Positions 1 to 6,870 are shown, numbered from the stretch's first letter. The stretch is DNA of 11,823 nucleotides from JBBRLA01 sp038231615 (GCA_038231615.1 JBBRLA010000223.1:1-11823); one strand, 5' to 3'. Program-made: numbers and translations. The notes: generated by a model not told the origin, from the letters alone.

Positions 1-873
1 AGGTCCCTCCGGCGCTGGACGCGGGAAGAGCACGGCTTCGCCGGGGCCGAGAAGGCCCTTTTCCTGTGCTGCGCCCTGGGCATCGTCCTCCTTTTCGGCG
101 CGCTGCTCCGCGGGGGCAGCGAGACCGCCGCCAGCGATGCCCGGCGGACGCTCATGACCCAGGGAGCAGGGGCTGGGAGTCTTGGCTCGGTGGTGCGCCC
201 GCTCCAGGCAGCCGGCGACATCGCGAAACCCGGCGAGGGGGGTCACCCGCGATCGACCCCGCAGCCAGCGCCCCAGCCGGCCCCCGTGGCCGTCCAGACC
301 GGCCTGGGCCAGGCAGTGGACGCCATCGCCGCCAACTCCCCGACCTTGGCAGCCAACATCACGGCGCTTCAGCGGGACGGCTGGACCCTCCGCTATGGCG
401 CCGCCGGGGGCGGTTCATTCACCGACCGCAACCAGCGCACCGTCACCCTGGACCCGTCGCTTCAGGCAAGCCCCTTGCTGGTGGTGCAGACCCTGGCCCA
501 TGAGTCCGGCCACGCCCGATATACCCCCGACGCCTATACCCCCCCCGACAGGCTGACCCGCGACCAGTACGTCACGGCCAACGTGTGGCACAGCCTGCGG
601 GACGAGGGGGAGGCCACCCTCACCAACTTGCAGGTACGCAAGGAACTGATCGGCGCCCAGGCCGGGGACATCGGGGTGGCCGGCGCCCAGTCCGCGCAAT
701 ATCAAGCCCTGTTCAACCGCTGGGACGGCACCAACCGGGACCAACTGCGCACGGATATGGGGCGTATCTACGCCAACGGCGAGCACCCCAGCACCGATCC
801 CGGCTCGACCTACTGGCAGTATTATGCGAGAACCTTTGAAAGCTTCTATGATCAGAACGTGGCCGGGAGATAG
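1..873 (+). CDS. Prepilin-like N-terminus fused to HExxH zinc metallopeptidase (5' truncated)
   Basis: The frame is open from the window edge, so the true start lies to the left; 290 residues are visible. Numbering from the first visible codon, residues 8-12 are charged and end in Gly12. Phe13 and Glu17 follow, then a hydrophobic stretch to about residue 36. This is the G/FxxxE pattern cut by prepilin peptidases in type IV and Flp/Tad pilins. A Gly/Pro/Ala-rich linker covers about residues 52-97. A globular domain then carries HESGH (residues 167-171, bases 499-513), with a DEGEA motif about 30 residues later (201-205) that could supply the third zinc ligand, as in gluzincin peptidases. The domain resembles the putative metallopeptidase families found in secreted bacterial effectors (DUF6782-like; recalled, not searched). 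No peptidase substrate can be inferred. The next gene starts 2 nt after the stop. I infer a secreted, pilin-like peptidase, possibly a toxin; a degraded or structural pilus subunit is the alternative. Confidence 0.75.
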   Translation, partial: RSLRRWTREEHGFAGAEKALFLCCALGIVLLFGALLRGGSETAASDARRTLMTQGAGAGSLGSVVRPLQAAGDIAKPGEGGHPRSTPQPAPQPAPVAVQTGLGQAVDAIAANSPTLAANITALQRDGWTLRYGAAGGGSFTDRNQRTVTLDPSLQASPLLVVQTLAHESGHARYTPDAYTPPDRLTRDQYVTANVWHSLRDEGEATLTNLQVRKELIGAQAGDIGVAGAQSAQYQALFNRWDGTNRDQLRTDMGRIYANGEHPSTDPGSTYWQYYARTFESFYDQNVAGR

Positions 874-875
874 AC

Positions 876-1424
876 ATGCAGAAACCATGGACCGGCTGGC
901 TGGTGGTTCTGGCCGGCACCCTATCGCTGGCGGTGTCGGGGTTCGCCGGCAAGGAGCGCGCCGCCATGATGGGCCCTGACGCGCTCTTCGACCTGCTGCC
1001 GAAGCTGTGGGGGATGCGCCCCTTCAGCCAGGACCAGGTGACGCGCCTCACCGGAGTCGCGCTAAAGAAGGATGCCAGCGCCTCCAACCCCTTCTTCCAC
1101 GTCTTCCGCTCCGCGCACGGGGCGGGGCCAGGGACCGGTTCGGTGACTGGAGTCGAACTGCGGGCGCCGGTGGACCCCACGCCGGGCAAGGAGGGTCTCA
1201 TCGTTTTGCAGGTCAGCAGCACGAGCTGCATCCGGCAAAAGGATGTGATCTCCCGTTTCGGCGCCAAGGTCGAGCCGATGCCGCCCAGCGCCCATGGGCC
1301 ACCGGACGCGCTGACGTATCTGGCGTATCACCAGGAGTGGGGTGACCTGCGTTTCGGCTTCGCACAGAAAGGGAAGCAGTGCCTGGGCGCCGTGGTCCTG
1401 GACGCACTGGTCCCCCGGAAGTAG
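876..1424 (+). CDS. Small exported protein, candidate immunity partner of the upstream peptidase
   Basis: A 182-residue protein with a Sec-type signal peptide: Lys3, a hydrophobic core at about residues 8-22, and a likely cut near SGFA/GKE (residues 21-27). There is no lipobox Cys, so the mature protein should be periplasmic or secreted. It has only two cysteines, Cys118 and Cys169, which could form one disulfide. The rest looks like a compact alpha/beta domain with no motif I recognise. The start sits 2 nt after the stop of the peptidase gene, with GGGAGA at 865-870 as ribosome site, so the two are almost certainly co-transcribed. Known effector-immunity pairs against periplasmic targets have this layout (toxin, then a small exported protector), and that is the basis for the immunity proposal. 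It could equally be an accessory or chaperone. The function is unproven. Confidence 0.8.
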   Translation: MQKPWTGWLVVLAGTLSLAVSGFAGKERAAMMGPDALFDLLPKLWGMRPFSQDQVTRLTGVALKKDASASNPFFHVFRSAHGAGPGTGSVTGVELRAPVDPTPGKEGLIVLQVSSTSCIRQKDVISRFGAKVEPMPPSAHGPPDALTYLAYHQEWGDLRFGFAQKGKQCLGAVVLDALVPRK

Positions 1425-1559
1425 CCCTGCCGCGCAAGAAAGTCGCCCCGCCAAAGACAACCCAGGCGGCTCCGGTCGCGCAGGAGCAGCAGCATCACAA
1501 CAGCGTCCTTGTCAGTCGGAACTTGCCTCCGTGGGCACGCTGCGCTACACATGAGCCTC
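1425..1559 (+). other. Intergenic spacer, 135 nt
   Basis: No coding signal or clear terminator is visible. The frame that becomes the membrane-protein gene at 1817 is open through here, but its translation is Arg/Ala-rich, low-complexity and typical of a GC-driven shadow. A promoter-like pair at 1523-1551 occupies the right end. Confidence 0.5.
1523..1551 (+). promoter_or_regulatory. Candidate sigma70-type promoter for the 74-aa gene
   Basis: TTGCCT at 1523-1528 and TACACA at 1546-1551 are separated by 17 nt. The -10-like box lies 8 nt before the ATG at 1560 and overlaps the alternative ATG at 1551. If real, it gives an almost leaderless transcript and favours the 1560 start. No Shine-Dalgarno sequence is visible. 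Confidence 0.4.
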
Positions 1560-1784
1560 ATGACCGAGCGCACGAAGATCAACGTCGAGCTGGAGCTGCC
1601 CACGGACCTGGCCCTGCTTTCGCTGCCCGAGGGGGTCGAGCGCCGCCTTCAGTTTCTGCTCGACAGGCAGGATCGCGGCGAATCGCTGAGCGAGGAGGAG
1701 GTGGCCGAGGCGGACGGGCTGGTGGAGCTGGAGGACGTGCTTTCGTTGCTTCGGCTGCGGGTCGCCGCCAGCCGCAGTGCGTAA
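1560..1784 (+). CDS. Small conserved-type hypothetical protein (74 aa)
   Basis: The start is taken at ATG 1560, giving MTERTKINVELELP; ATG 1551 is possible but overlaps the likely -10 box. The protein is acidic, with no signal peptide or membrane helix. It contains a beta-strand-like N-terminus (residues 5-12), a 'LPEGVERRLQFLLDRQDRGE' helix with a Leu heptad flavour, and a C-terminal Leu/Arg helix (LVELEDVLSLLRLR). It resembles the small proteins with an 'RL..LLDRQ..G.LT..E..E...LVEL...LSLLRLRA' pattern that are scattered in many bacteria, sometimes beside PIN or HNH nuclease genes and hence sometimes labelled antitoxin-like. No toxin-like gene adjoins it here: the next gene encodes a membrane protein. 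Function unknown. Confidence 0.7.
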   Translation: MTERTKINVELELPTDLALLSLPEGVERRLQFLLDRQDRGESLSEEEVAEADGLVELEDVLSLLRLRVAASRSA

Positions 1785-1803
1785 GGCCTTGGGCCAGATC
1801 GAC

Positions 1804-1809
1804 TATACT
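1804..1809 (+). promoter_or_regulatory. -10-like TATACT before the GT-C-like gene
   Basis: TATACT matches the -10 consensus at five of six bases and lies 7 nt before the GTG at 1817. No good -35 hexamer is seen 16-18 nt upstream. Its position relative to the start mimics the other leaderless-type promoters in the window. Confidence 0.3.
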
Positions 1810-1816
1810 TGCGGCT

Positions 1817-3262
1817 GTGTCCCCCGGGTCGCCTCCATCGTCCACCTCGCTCCAACCCTCTGGATTGAGCGGGTCGCGGCTCACCCAGGCGCTCTTCCTG
1901 CTGCTGGTGTTCGTCATCGCGGCGACGATGCCGATGCAGAACGACTCGTGGTGGCACCTGCGCACTGGACAGGTCATCTGGCACACTCGGTCTCTGCCGC
2001 GACACGATCTCTTCTCCTTCATCATTCCTCCTGACATTCCCTGGCACAACCACGAGTGGCTCTCGCAGGTGGTGATGTACGGGGCCCATGCGCTGGGCGG
2101 GCTGCCCCTGCTCACGATCCTGGGCGCGGCCCTGGCCACCTTCGCGGTGTGGCCGAGCTACGCCCTCTCGGCGGGGAAGCCGCTGCACCGGGCGGGCTTC
2201 GTGATGCTGGCCCTGCCGCTCATCCGGGTGGGCTGGGCCGTCCGGCCGCAGCTCTTCACCCTGGCGTTCTTCGCCCTCACCCTGTGGTTGCTGGCCGGGG
2301 ATCGGCGCCAGCGCCTCTTGCCCTTCTTGTTCCTCTTGTGGGCCAACCTGCACGGGGCGGTGGCCCTGGGGGGGCTGCTCCTTTTGGGCGCCCTTTCCAC
2401 GGCGCTTCTTTTAGATCGATCTGGGCGATCCGGGCGCTCCCGGCTGCGACGGCTGGCGGTGCTCACCGCGCTCAGTGGCGCGGCCACGCTGTGCACGCCG
2501 CTTACGTGGCACATCCTGCTCTTCCCGCTGGAGGGGACGCGGCGCTCCCGGGCCTCGGGCAACACCGAGTTCCTGACGCCCGATCTGCACAGCATCCGCG
2601 GCCTGCTCTTCTGGGCGGCTGCGGCGCTCTTCTGTTTCTTGCTCCTCACCCGCTGGCGCCATCTGCGGACCTGGGAGGATCGGCTGCTGGCCACCCTGAG
2701 CGTCGTGTTTTTGCCCATGGCCGTCACCAGCCTGCGCACGGTGCCGCACTTCCTGCTTCTGGCGGTGCCCGCGATGACGCGCCTAGCGCCGCCGCTCCCT
2801 TCGTCTTCCGCTCCAGGGCCAGGGGATGACCCGCCCCGGCGGGGGCCGCTGCTTCTGGGACTCGGCGCCGCGCTCGCCCTGGGATTTTTGGTTTGCGCCT
2901 ATACCGCCCCGCTGCCGCGGCTCTCGTGGCATCCGCTTTCCGCCGAGGCCATCGCCGCCGTGCGCCGCGCCCCCGAGCCGATGTACAACACCTATGACGA
3001 CGGCGGGTACCTCATCTGGTTCACCCCGGAACGCAAGGTCTTCGTCGACAGCCGGGAGTACACCTACCCCGAGGACCTGCTCCTTTCGGCGCTGCGCGCC
3101 TTCCGCACCGGCGAGGTCCAGGCGCTTTTCTCGCGCTACGCCATCCGCTCCGCGCTGGTCAGGCCGGGCGATCACGCCGTCGATGGGCTCCTTTCGCGGG
3201 GGTGGCGCCCGTTGTACCGGGACGCCGACTGGCTGCTCCTCTTGGGGCCCACGGGGAAGTGA
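1817..3262 (+). CDS. Polytopic GT-C-like membrane protein with C-terminal soluble domain
   Basis: About 481 residues from GTG 1817; TTG 1865 is the alternative start. A first hydrophobic helix (about residues 23-41) precedes a conserved loop 'NDSWWHLRTGQVIW...PRHDLFSF...WHNHEWLSQ', the acidic/aromatic first loop typical of GT-C-fold glycosyltransferase-like proteins. Roughly nine to eleven hydrophobic segments follow. After the last one comes a soluble tail of about 110 residues with 'YDDGGYLIWF' and 'KVFVDSREYTYPEDL'. The combination of a D-WWHLR loop and a GGYL-W/KVF-DSR tail is characteristic of a widespread uncharacterised bacterial membrane-protein family. Known GT-C enzymes transfer sugars from polyprenyl-phosphate donors, but neither donor nor acceptor can be named here. 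The gene stands alone, with no glycan cluster around it. Confidence 0.8.
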   Translation: MSPGSPPSSTSLQPSGLSGSRLTQALFLLLVFVIAATMPMQNDSWWHLRTGQVIWHTRSLPRHDLFSFIIPPDIPWHNHEWLSQVVMYGAHALGGLPLLTILGAALATFAVWPSYALSAGKPLHRAGFVMLALPLIRVGWAVRPQLFTLAFFALTLWLLAGDRRQRLLPFLFLLWANLHGAVALGGLLLLGALSTALLLDRSGRSGRSRLRRLAVLTALSGAATLCTPLTWHILLFPLEGTRRSRASGNTEFLTPDLHSIRGLLFWAAAALFCFLLLTRWRHLRTWEDRLLATLSVVFLPMAVTSLRTVPHFLLLAVPAMTRLAPPLPSSSAPGPGDDPPRRGPLLLGLGAALALGFLVCAYTAPLPRLSWHPLSAEAIAAVRRAPEPMYNTYDDGGYLIWFTPERKVFVDSREYTYPEDLLLSALRAFRTGEVQALFSRYAIRSALVRPGDHAVDGLLSRGWRPLYRDADWLLLLGPTGK

Positions 3263-3299
3263 TCCAGCGCGGGTGGCCCGACCCGCAGACAGGGGCCCG

Positions 3300-3328
3300 T
3301 TGCGCGGGGGCGTCCAGGAGCATAGCTT
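3300..3328 (+). promoter_or_regulatory. Candidate promoter for the dnaJ-like/cbpM operon
   Basis: TTGCGC at 3300-3305 and TAGCTT at 3323-3328 are separated by exactly 17 nt. The -10-like box ends 8 nt before the ATG at 3337. An AGGAG at 3316-3320 is 16 nt from the ATG, too far for a normal Shine-Dalgarno site. Confidence 0.35.
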
Positions 3329-3336
3329 GGTTGTAG

Positions 3337-4323
3337 ATGGCTGACACAGATCTCTACAACCGGCTCGGCGTGGCCAGGACCGCCAGCCAGGACGAGATAC
3401 GCAAGGCCTACCGACGCCTCGCCCGCAAGCACCATCCTGACGTCAACCCGGGAAACCAGGGCGCGGAGGCCCGGTTCAAGGAGATCTCCACCGCCAACGA
3501 CGTGCTCTCCGACGAAAAGAAGCGCGCCGCCTACGATGAGTTCGGCGACGCGGCCCTGCGCTCGGGCTTCGACCCCGAAAAGGCCCGGGAGCATCAACGC
3601 TGGCAGGCGCAGGGCGGACCCGGATCGGCGGGCGGCGAAAATCCGTTCGACGGGGCTGGCGCCGGGAGTCCATTCGGTGGCGCCGGGCACCCCGGGGGGT
3701 TCGACTTCGACCTCGGCGACCTTCTGGGCTTCCGGCAACGCCGCAGCGGGCCAACTCCGGGAGACGACATCATCGCCCGGGCCGACCTCGATCTGGCGCA
3801 GGCCCTGGCAGGGATCGAATTGCAAGTCGATGTGCCTGCCGCCACGCCGCCGGGTACACCCCCGGGCAAACCGGCCACCCGCCGCGTCACCGTGCGCATC
3901 CCCGCCGGCGCCGACCATGGATCGCGCCTACGCGTACCGGGGCTGGGACAGCCCGGGCACAAGGGCGGGCCGCCGGGCGACCTGTACATCGAGACCCACC
4001 TGCGGCCGCACCCATACTTCCGTCGCGAGGGGCTGGACCTGTACCTGACCCTGCCGGTCACCCTGGACGAGGCGTACCTGGGCGCCACCCTGGAGGTGCC
4101 GACGCCCGAGGGACAGGTCAAGCTCAAGGTGCCGCCGCGCTCGCAGACCGGGCAGCGCCTGCGCCTGCGCGGCAAGGGCGTGCGCAAGGACAACACGACG
4201 GGCGACCTCTATGCCGATCTGCAGGTGCGCCTGCCCGAGGTCGAGGACCCGGCCTTCGTCGAGGCGGTGCTCGCTGCCAAGGGCGCCTACAAGACGCCGG
4301 TGCGACAGGGGATTTCGCTATGA
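3337..4323 (+). CDS. cbpA: DnaJ/CbpA-type co-chaperone (no zinc finger)
   Basis: A 328-residue J-domain protein. The J domain covers about residues 4-70 with the HPD motif at 33-35, which stimulates the ATPase of DnaK-type Hsp70. A Gly/Phe/Pro-rich segment (about 90-135) follows. Two DnaJ C-terminal substrate-binding domains fill the rest: the 'DLDLAQALAGIELQVDVP' start, an inserted Pro-rich loop, 'VRIPAGADHGSRLRVPGLG', 'GDLYIETHLRPHPYFRREG', and 'PVTLDEAYLGATLEVPTPEG'. The four CxxCxGxG zinc repeats of class A DnaJ are absent, so this is a class B, CbpA-like protein. Its stop overlaps the start of a CbpM-like gene (ATGA), which supports the CbpA assignment. There is no dnaK or grpE nearby, so it is probably an accessory co-chaperone. 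The alternative label is simply 'DnaJ-domain protein'. Confidence 0.92.
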   Translation: MADTDLYNRLGVARTASQDEIRKAYRRLARKHHPDVNPGNQGAEARFKEISTANDVLSDEKKRAAYDEFGDAALRSGFDPEKAREHQRWQAQGGPGSAGGENPFDGAGAGSPFGGAGHPGGFDFDLGDLLGFRQRRSGPTPGDDIIARADLDLAQALAGIELQVDVPAATPPGTPPGKPATRRVTVRIPAGADHGSRLRVPGLGQPGHKGGPPGDLYIETHLRPHPYFRREGLDLYLTLPVTLDEAYLGATLEVPTPEGQVKLKVPPRSQTGQRLRLRGKGVRKDNTTGDLYADLQVRLPEVEDPAFVEAVLAAKGAYKTPVRQGISL

Positions 4324-4604
4324 CGCCGGAACTGACTCTCGCCGAGCTGCTAGCGTTCCTCTCGGACGACCGGGATCTGCTCGATCGGCTGCACGAGGAG
4401 GGCATCCTTATGTCCCCGCTGGAGCGGGCCTACTCGAAGGAGGAGGCCGAACACGCCAGGGTGGCCCGGGTGCTGGTGCGGGAGATGGACGTGAACCTGG
4501 CAGGGGTCGACATCATCCTGCACATGCGCCGGCAGATCCTCGCCCTACGCTCGCGGATGATCGACCTGATGGAGGAACTGCAAAAGATCCACCGGCAACC
4601 CTGA
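4320..4604 (+). CDS. cbpM: CbpM/MerR-like chaperone modulator
   Basis: A 94-residue protein whose ATG overlaps the TGA of the J-protein gene (ATGA), indicating translational coupling. The N-terminal half (about residues 6-50) looks like a MerR-type winged-helix turn: 'LTLAELLAFLSDDRDLLDRL' then 'EEGIL....ERAYSKEEAEHARVARVLV'. The signature 'EMDVNLAGVDIILHMRRQ' (about 57-74) is typical of MerR-type HspR and CbpM proteins, and a C-terminal helix of about 20 residues follows. In E. coli CbpM binds the J domain of CbpA and blocks its action on DnaK; HspR relatives repress heat-shock operons. The gene order favours the CbpM role, but DNA binding cannot be excluded. It is shorter than most HspR proteins. 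Confidence 0.75.
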   Translation: MTPELTLAELLAFLSDDRDLLDRLHEEGILMSPLERAYSKEEAEHARVARVLVREMDVNLAGVDIILHMRRQILALRSRMIDLMEELQKIHRQP

Positions 4605-4630
4605 GGCTTTGGGGACCTGGACGCTCCACC

Positions 4631-5611
4631 TTATCTGGGCATGCAGCATTTCTTGTAGCGAGCACCGCTGCCACACGGGCACGGCGCGGTGAGCGCCGGA
4701 GGAAGTTCTCCCGCCGTGGGCCGCCAGCGCTCCCTGGGCGGGCGGACCTCCACTCGGGTTGGCGGTGGCGGGGTCTCGGGCAGCCCGTACGGACGGGACG
4801 GAGTAAAGAAGGGGCCCTCCAGCCCATCGTCGTCGAACTCGTCGTCGTCCTCGAAGTCGTCGTCATCCTCCTCGTCTTCGTCAAGCGTCCAGCTGGGCAG
4901 CCCGCGATCCTCGGCGTCCGGATGGGGGACGGTCAGCGTCACTTCGGCCCCGTCGAGTCCCACCCGGAGCGAGAGCGGCTCGGTGGGCCCGTCCAGAAGG
5001 TCCTCCTCGAACTTGCCTATCATCAGGTGCAGCGCCTCGCAGACCGATCGGGCCAGATCGATCTCGTCCCCGCTCACGGGGCGCAACGGATGGCTCGGAG
5101 AGGTCCAAAAGAGCAGCGGGTAGATCCCGGCGCCCGCCATCTTCCAACCGTGGCGCTTGAAGGCCGGACGAATGTCCGGCGACACCTGCCGTTCATAGTT
5201 CACCGAGAGGATCTCCCAACCGGCGGCAGCAGGCCGAAGGCCCCACCTCTGCATGCTTGTGCCAAACCTGCGGAAGGCCAGGAACTCATCGATGGAGCGA
5301 AGGATGAGCACCCCGTAGGCCTCACCCATCTGGCCGACGACCACGACGCAGCCCCGCGTGATGCCCCAGCGCGGGGCCTCCAGAAGCAGCACGTGTTCGT
5401 CGCTCTCCACTACGTCCCAGGGCTCCACTCGGTAGAGCGCTGCGGCAGCCTCGCAGAAGCGGGCCATTTTCTCCAAGGGGACGCCCTGTCCATAGGGGAC
5501 ATCCTTCAGGTTGAGCGGACCTCCGATGTCCCCAAGGAAGACGGGATGCTCGGCGATCCCTCCGTCGCGTGCCGGTGGGGTGGCTGATTGTGGGGCTTTT
5601 TTCCGGGCCAT
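4631..5611 (-). CDS. Acidic protein with C-terminal SEC-C zinc motif
   Basis: A 326-residue protein read on the minus strand from ATG 5611. The C-terminus carries CPC, eight residues, then CC (Cys311, Cys313, Cys322, Cys323) with 'GSGARYKKCC'. This is the SEC-C motif that binds zinc in SecA and in many unrelated proteins. Residues 30-200 form an alpha/beta domain with 'YGVLILRSIDEFLAFRRFG' and 'GIYPLLFWTSPSHPLRPVSG', reminiscent of uncharacterised SEC-C-linked DUF families (DUF6930/DUF7309 type, from memory). Residues 244-262 are nearly all Asp/Glu and are followed by a Pro/Arg-rich linker. No signal peptide is seen, so it is probably cytoplasmic. The gene is convergent with the cbpM-like gene, ending 26 nt away. 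The function is unknown; in other proteins SEC-C mediates SecB, ribosome or partner binding. Confidence 0.85.
   Translation of the reverse strand: MARKKAPQSATPPARDGGIAEHPVFLGDIGGPLNLKDVPYGQGVPLEKMARFCEAAAALYRVEPWDVVESDEHVLLLEAPRWGITRGCVVVVGQMGEAYGVLILRSIDEFLAFRRFGTSMQRWGLRPAAAGWEILSVNYERQVSPDIRPAFKRHGWKMAGAGIYPLLFWTSPSHPLRPVSGDEIDLARSVCEALHLMIGKFEEDLLDGPTEPLSLRVGLDGAEVTLTVPHPDAEDRGLPSWTLDEDEEDDDDFEDDDEFDDDGLEGPFFTPSRPYGLPETPPPPTRVEVRPPRERWRPTAGELPPALTAPCPCGSGARYKKCCMPR
4826..4882 (-). repeat. Low-complexity Asp/Glu codon tract
   Basis: A run dominated by GAC/GAG/GAT codons (read as GTC/CTC/ATC on the plus strand) encodes the acidic stretch at residues 244-262 of the SEC-C protein. The trinucleotide repetition makes it prone to in-frame length change. 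Confidence 0.7.
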
Positions 5612-5617
5612 CTGGCA

Positions 5618-5646
5618 AATTTGGCTCAGGAAAGAACAGATCGCAA
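5618..5646 (-). promoter_or_regulatory. Weak candidate promoter for the SEC-C gene
   Basis: Read on the minus strand, TTGCGA (5646-5641), 17 nt, then CAAATT (5623-5618), 6 nt before the ATG at 5611. The -10 match is poor, but no Shine-Dalgarno sequence is visible and the geometry repeats that of other genes here. Confidence 0.25.
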
Positions 5647-5697
5647 GCCCTTCCCAGACTAAAATTTTCGCAGCAGCCCCCCCTCGCTGGCGCGGGA

Positions 5698-6870
5698 CTA
5701 CTTGCTCTTGTTGAGCAGCACGCTGACGGTCCCGTCGGCCTTGTTGGTCACCACCAGGTCCGGCAGGCCGTCCCCGTTCAGATCGCCCAGGGCCAGCGCG
5801 CTCGGCAGGGCGCCGGTGGGAAACTCCACTGAGGACGAAAAGGTCCCATCACCGCGCCCGGTCAGCACGCTGACCGCCTGACCCGCCCCATCGGTGACCA
5901 CCGCGTCGAGCAAGCCATCCAGGTTGACGTCCGCCAAGACCAGCGCGGTGGGCCCCGAGGCCCCGAGCGGAAAGTACGTCGGCGCCGCCAGGTGGTCGTC
6001 GCCCGTCCCCAGCAGCACCGCGATCCGGTCGCCCATCTGGTCGGCCACCACCAGGTCCACCCGCCCGTCCCGGTTCAGGTCCGCAGTGGCGATGTCCGAG
6101 AGCCCACTGCCGACCTTTATCGCGTCCTGCGTGGGGAAGGTGCCGTCGCCCAGGCCGTGGAGCACCGTCACCTCGCCGCTGCCGTTGGCGATGGCGATGT
6201 CCAGCACGCCCGCCGTCCCCAGGGCGACCAGCACCAGCCCCGAGGGGAGCGCCCCCCCCGGCAGGTCGAACTTGGTCCGGAACGCCCCGCCGCCCAGGCC
6301 CAGAAGCAGGCTGATGCTTTGCCCCACCTGGTTGGCCACCAGCAGGTCGGGCAGTTTGTCGCCGTTCACGTCCCCCAGCACCAGCGCGTCCGGGTGCGCG
6401 CCTACCGCGACATCGCTGTGCATGCTATACGTGCCGTCCCCCTTGCCGGGGAAGATGCTGACCGCCTGTCCCAGATAATCGGCCATCAGCAGATCGACCT
6501 GCCGGTTCCCGGTGAGATCGGCGGCGATGATCGCATAGGGCGTGTCCCCCGCCCGATAGTCGGTCCGGGCCCCGAACCCCCCGTCCTTCTGGCCAAAAAG
6601 GAGGCTCAGGCGGGGCGAGATCGAGTTGGCCCCGGCCACCGCCAAATCCAGCAGGCCGTCCCCGTTGACGTCGGCCAGCACCACCCCGGTGGGTACATCC
6701 CCGACGGGAAAGTCGGTCTTGCCGGCGAACGAGGCCACCCGCACCCGCACCCCCATGTCCGCCCCGCCGTCGCCCCCTGGCGAGCAGCCGGCGAAAAAAA
6801 ACAGGCCCGTGCCCAAAAAAAGGCCCACCTGTCGGGCAATGCTTAGTAAAAGGCCATGTCCGTGCTGCAC
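5698..6870 (-). CDS. Lipoprotein with seven FG-GAP/VCBS repeats (beta-propeller)
   Basis: 390 residues from GTG 6870, chosen because GGAGGAG (6882-6876) lies 5 nt upstream. A signal peptide leads to the lipobox FAGC with Cys29, so the mature protein is lipid-anchored, Ser at +2 favouring the outer membrane by E. coli rules. About seven repeats of roughly 47 residues follow. Six keep recognisable 'DVNGDGLLDLAVA'-type calcium loops; blade 4 ('LGTAGVLDIAIAN') has lost its acidic ligands and blade 2 ('DLTGNRQVDLLMAD') is degenerate. Seven repeats would close one full seven-bladed integrin-alpha-like propeller, with no other domain. Such proteins usually bind ligands or act in adhesion and are rarely enzymes. 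It is transcribed divergently from lspA-lgt, whose products would mature it. Ligand unknown. Confidence 0.9.
   Translation of the reverse strand: MQHGHGLLLSIARQVGLFLGTGLFFFAGCSPGGDGGADMGVRVRVASFAGKTDFPVGDVPTGVVLADVNGDGLLDLAVAGANSISPRLSLLFGQKDGGFGARTDYRAGDTPYAIIAADLTGNRQVDLLMADYLGQAVSIFPGKGDGTYSMHSDVAVGAHPDALVLGDVNGDKLPDLLVANQVGQSISLLLGLGGGAFRTKFDLPGGALPSGLVLVALGTAGVLDIAIANGSGEVTVLHGLGDGTFPTQDAIKVGSGLSDIATADLNRDGRVDLVVADQMGDRIAVLLGTGDDHLAAPTYFPLGASGPTALVLADVNLDGLLDAVVTDGAGQAVSVLTGRGDGTFSSSVEFPTGALPSALALGDLNGDGLPDLVVTNKADGTVSVLLNKSK
6794..6821 (-). repeat. Two homopolymer tracts (T8 and T7 on coding strand) in the signal peptide
   Basis: Eight A at 6794-6801 and seven A at 6815-6821 on the plus strand encode Phe-Phe-Phe and Leu-Phe-Leu of the lipoprotein signal peptide. 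They are striking in such GC-rich DNA and are potential slippage sites. Confidence 0.8.

Noticed and set aside
1379..1816. Open extension of the GT-C-like gene to an ATG at 1379
   Set aside because: The translation is Arg/Ala/Pro-rich low complexity, overlaps the end of the exported-protein gene and all of the 74-aa gene, and has no family features; it is a GC-driven open frame.
4211..5587. Long plus-strand frame across the end of dnaJ, cbpM and the SEC-C gene
   Set aside because: It crosses three genes with recognisable motifs in other frames and shows no domain of its own.
5661..5668. AAAATTTT palindrome between the SEC-C and lipoprotein genes
   Set aside because: It is too short and isolated to call an operator or terminator.
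5740..6720. Regularly spaced similar segments suggesting a CRISPR or tandem DNA repeat
   Set aside because: The period of about 140 nt comes from protein-level FG-GAP repeats in one reading frame, and the DNA copies are divergent.
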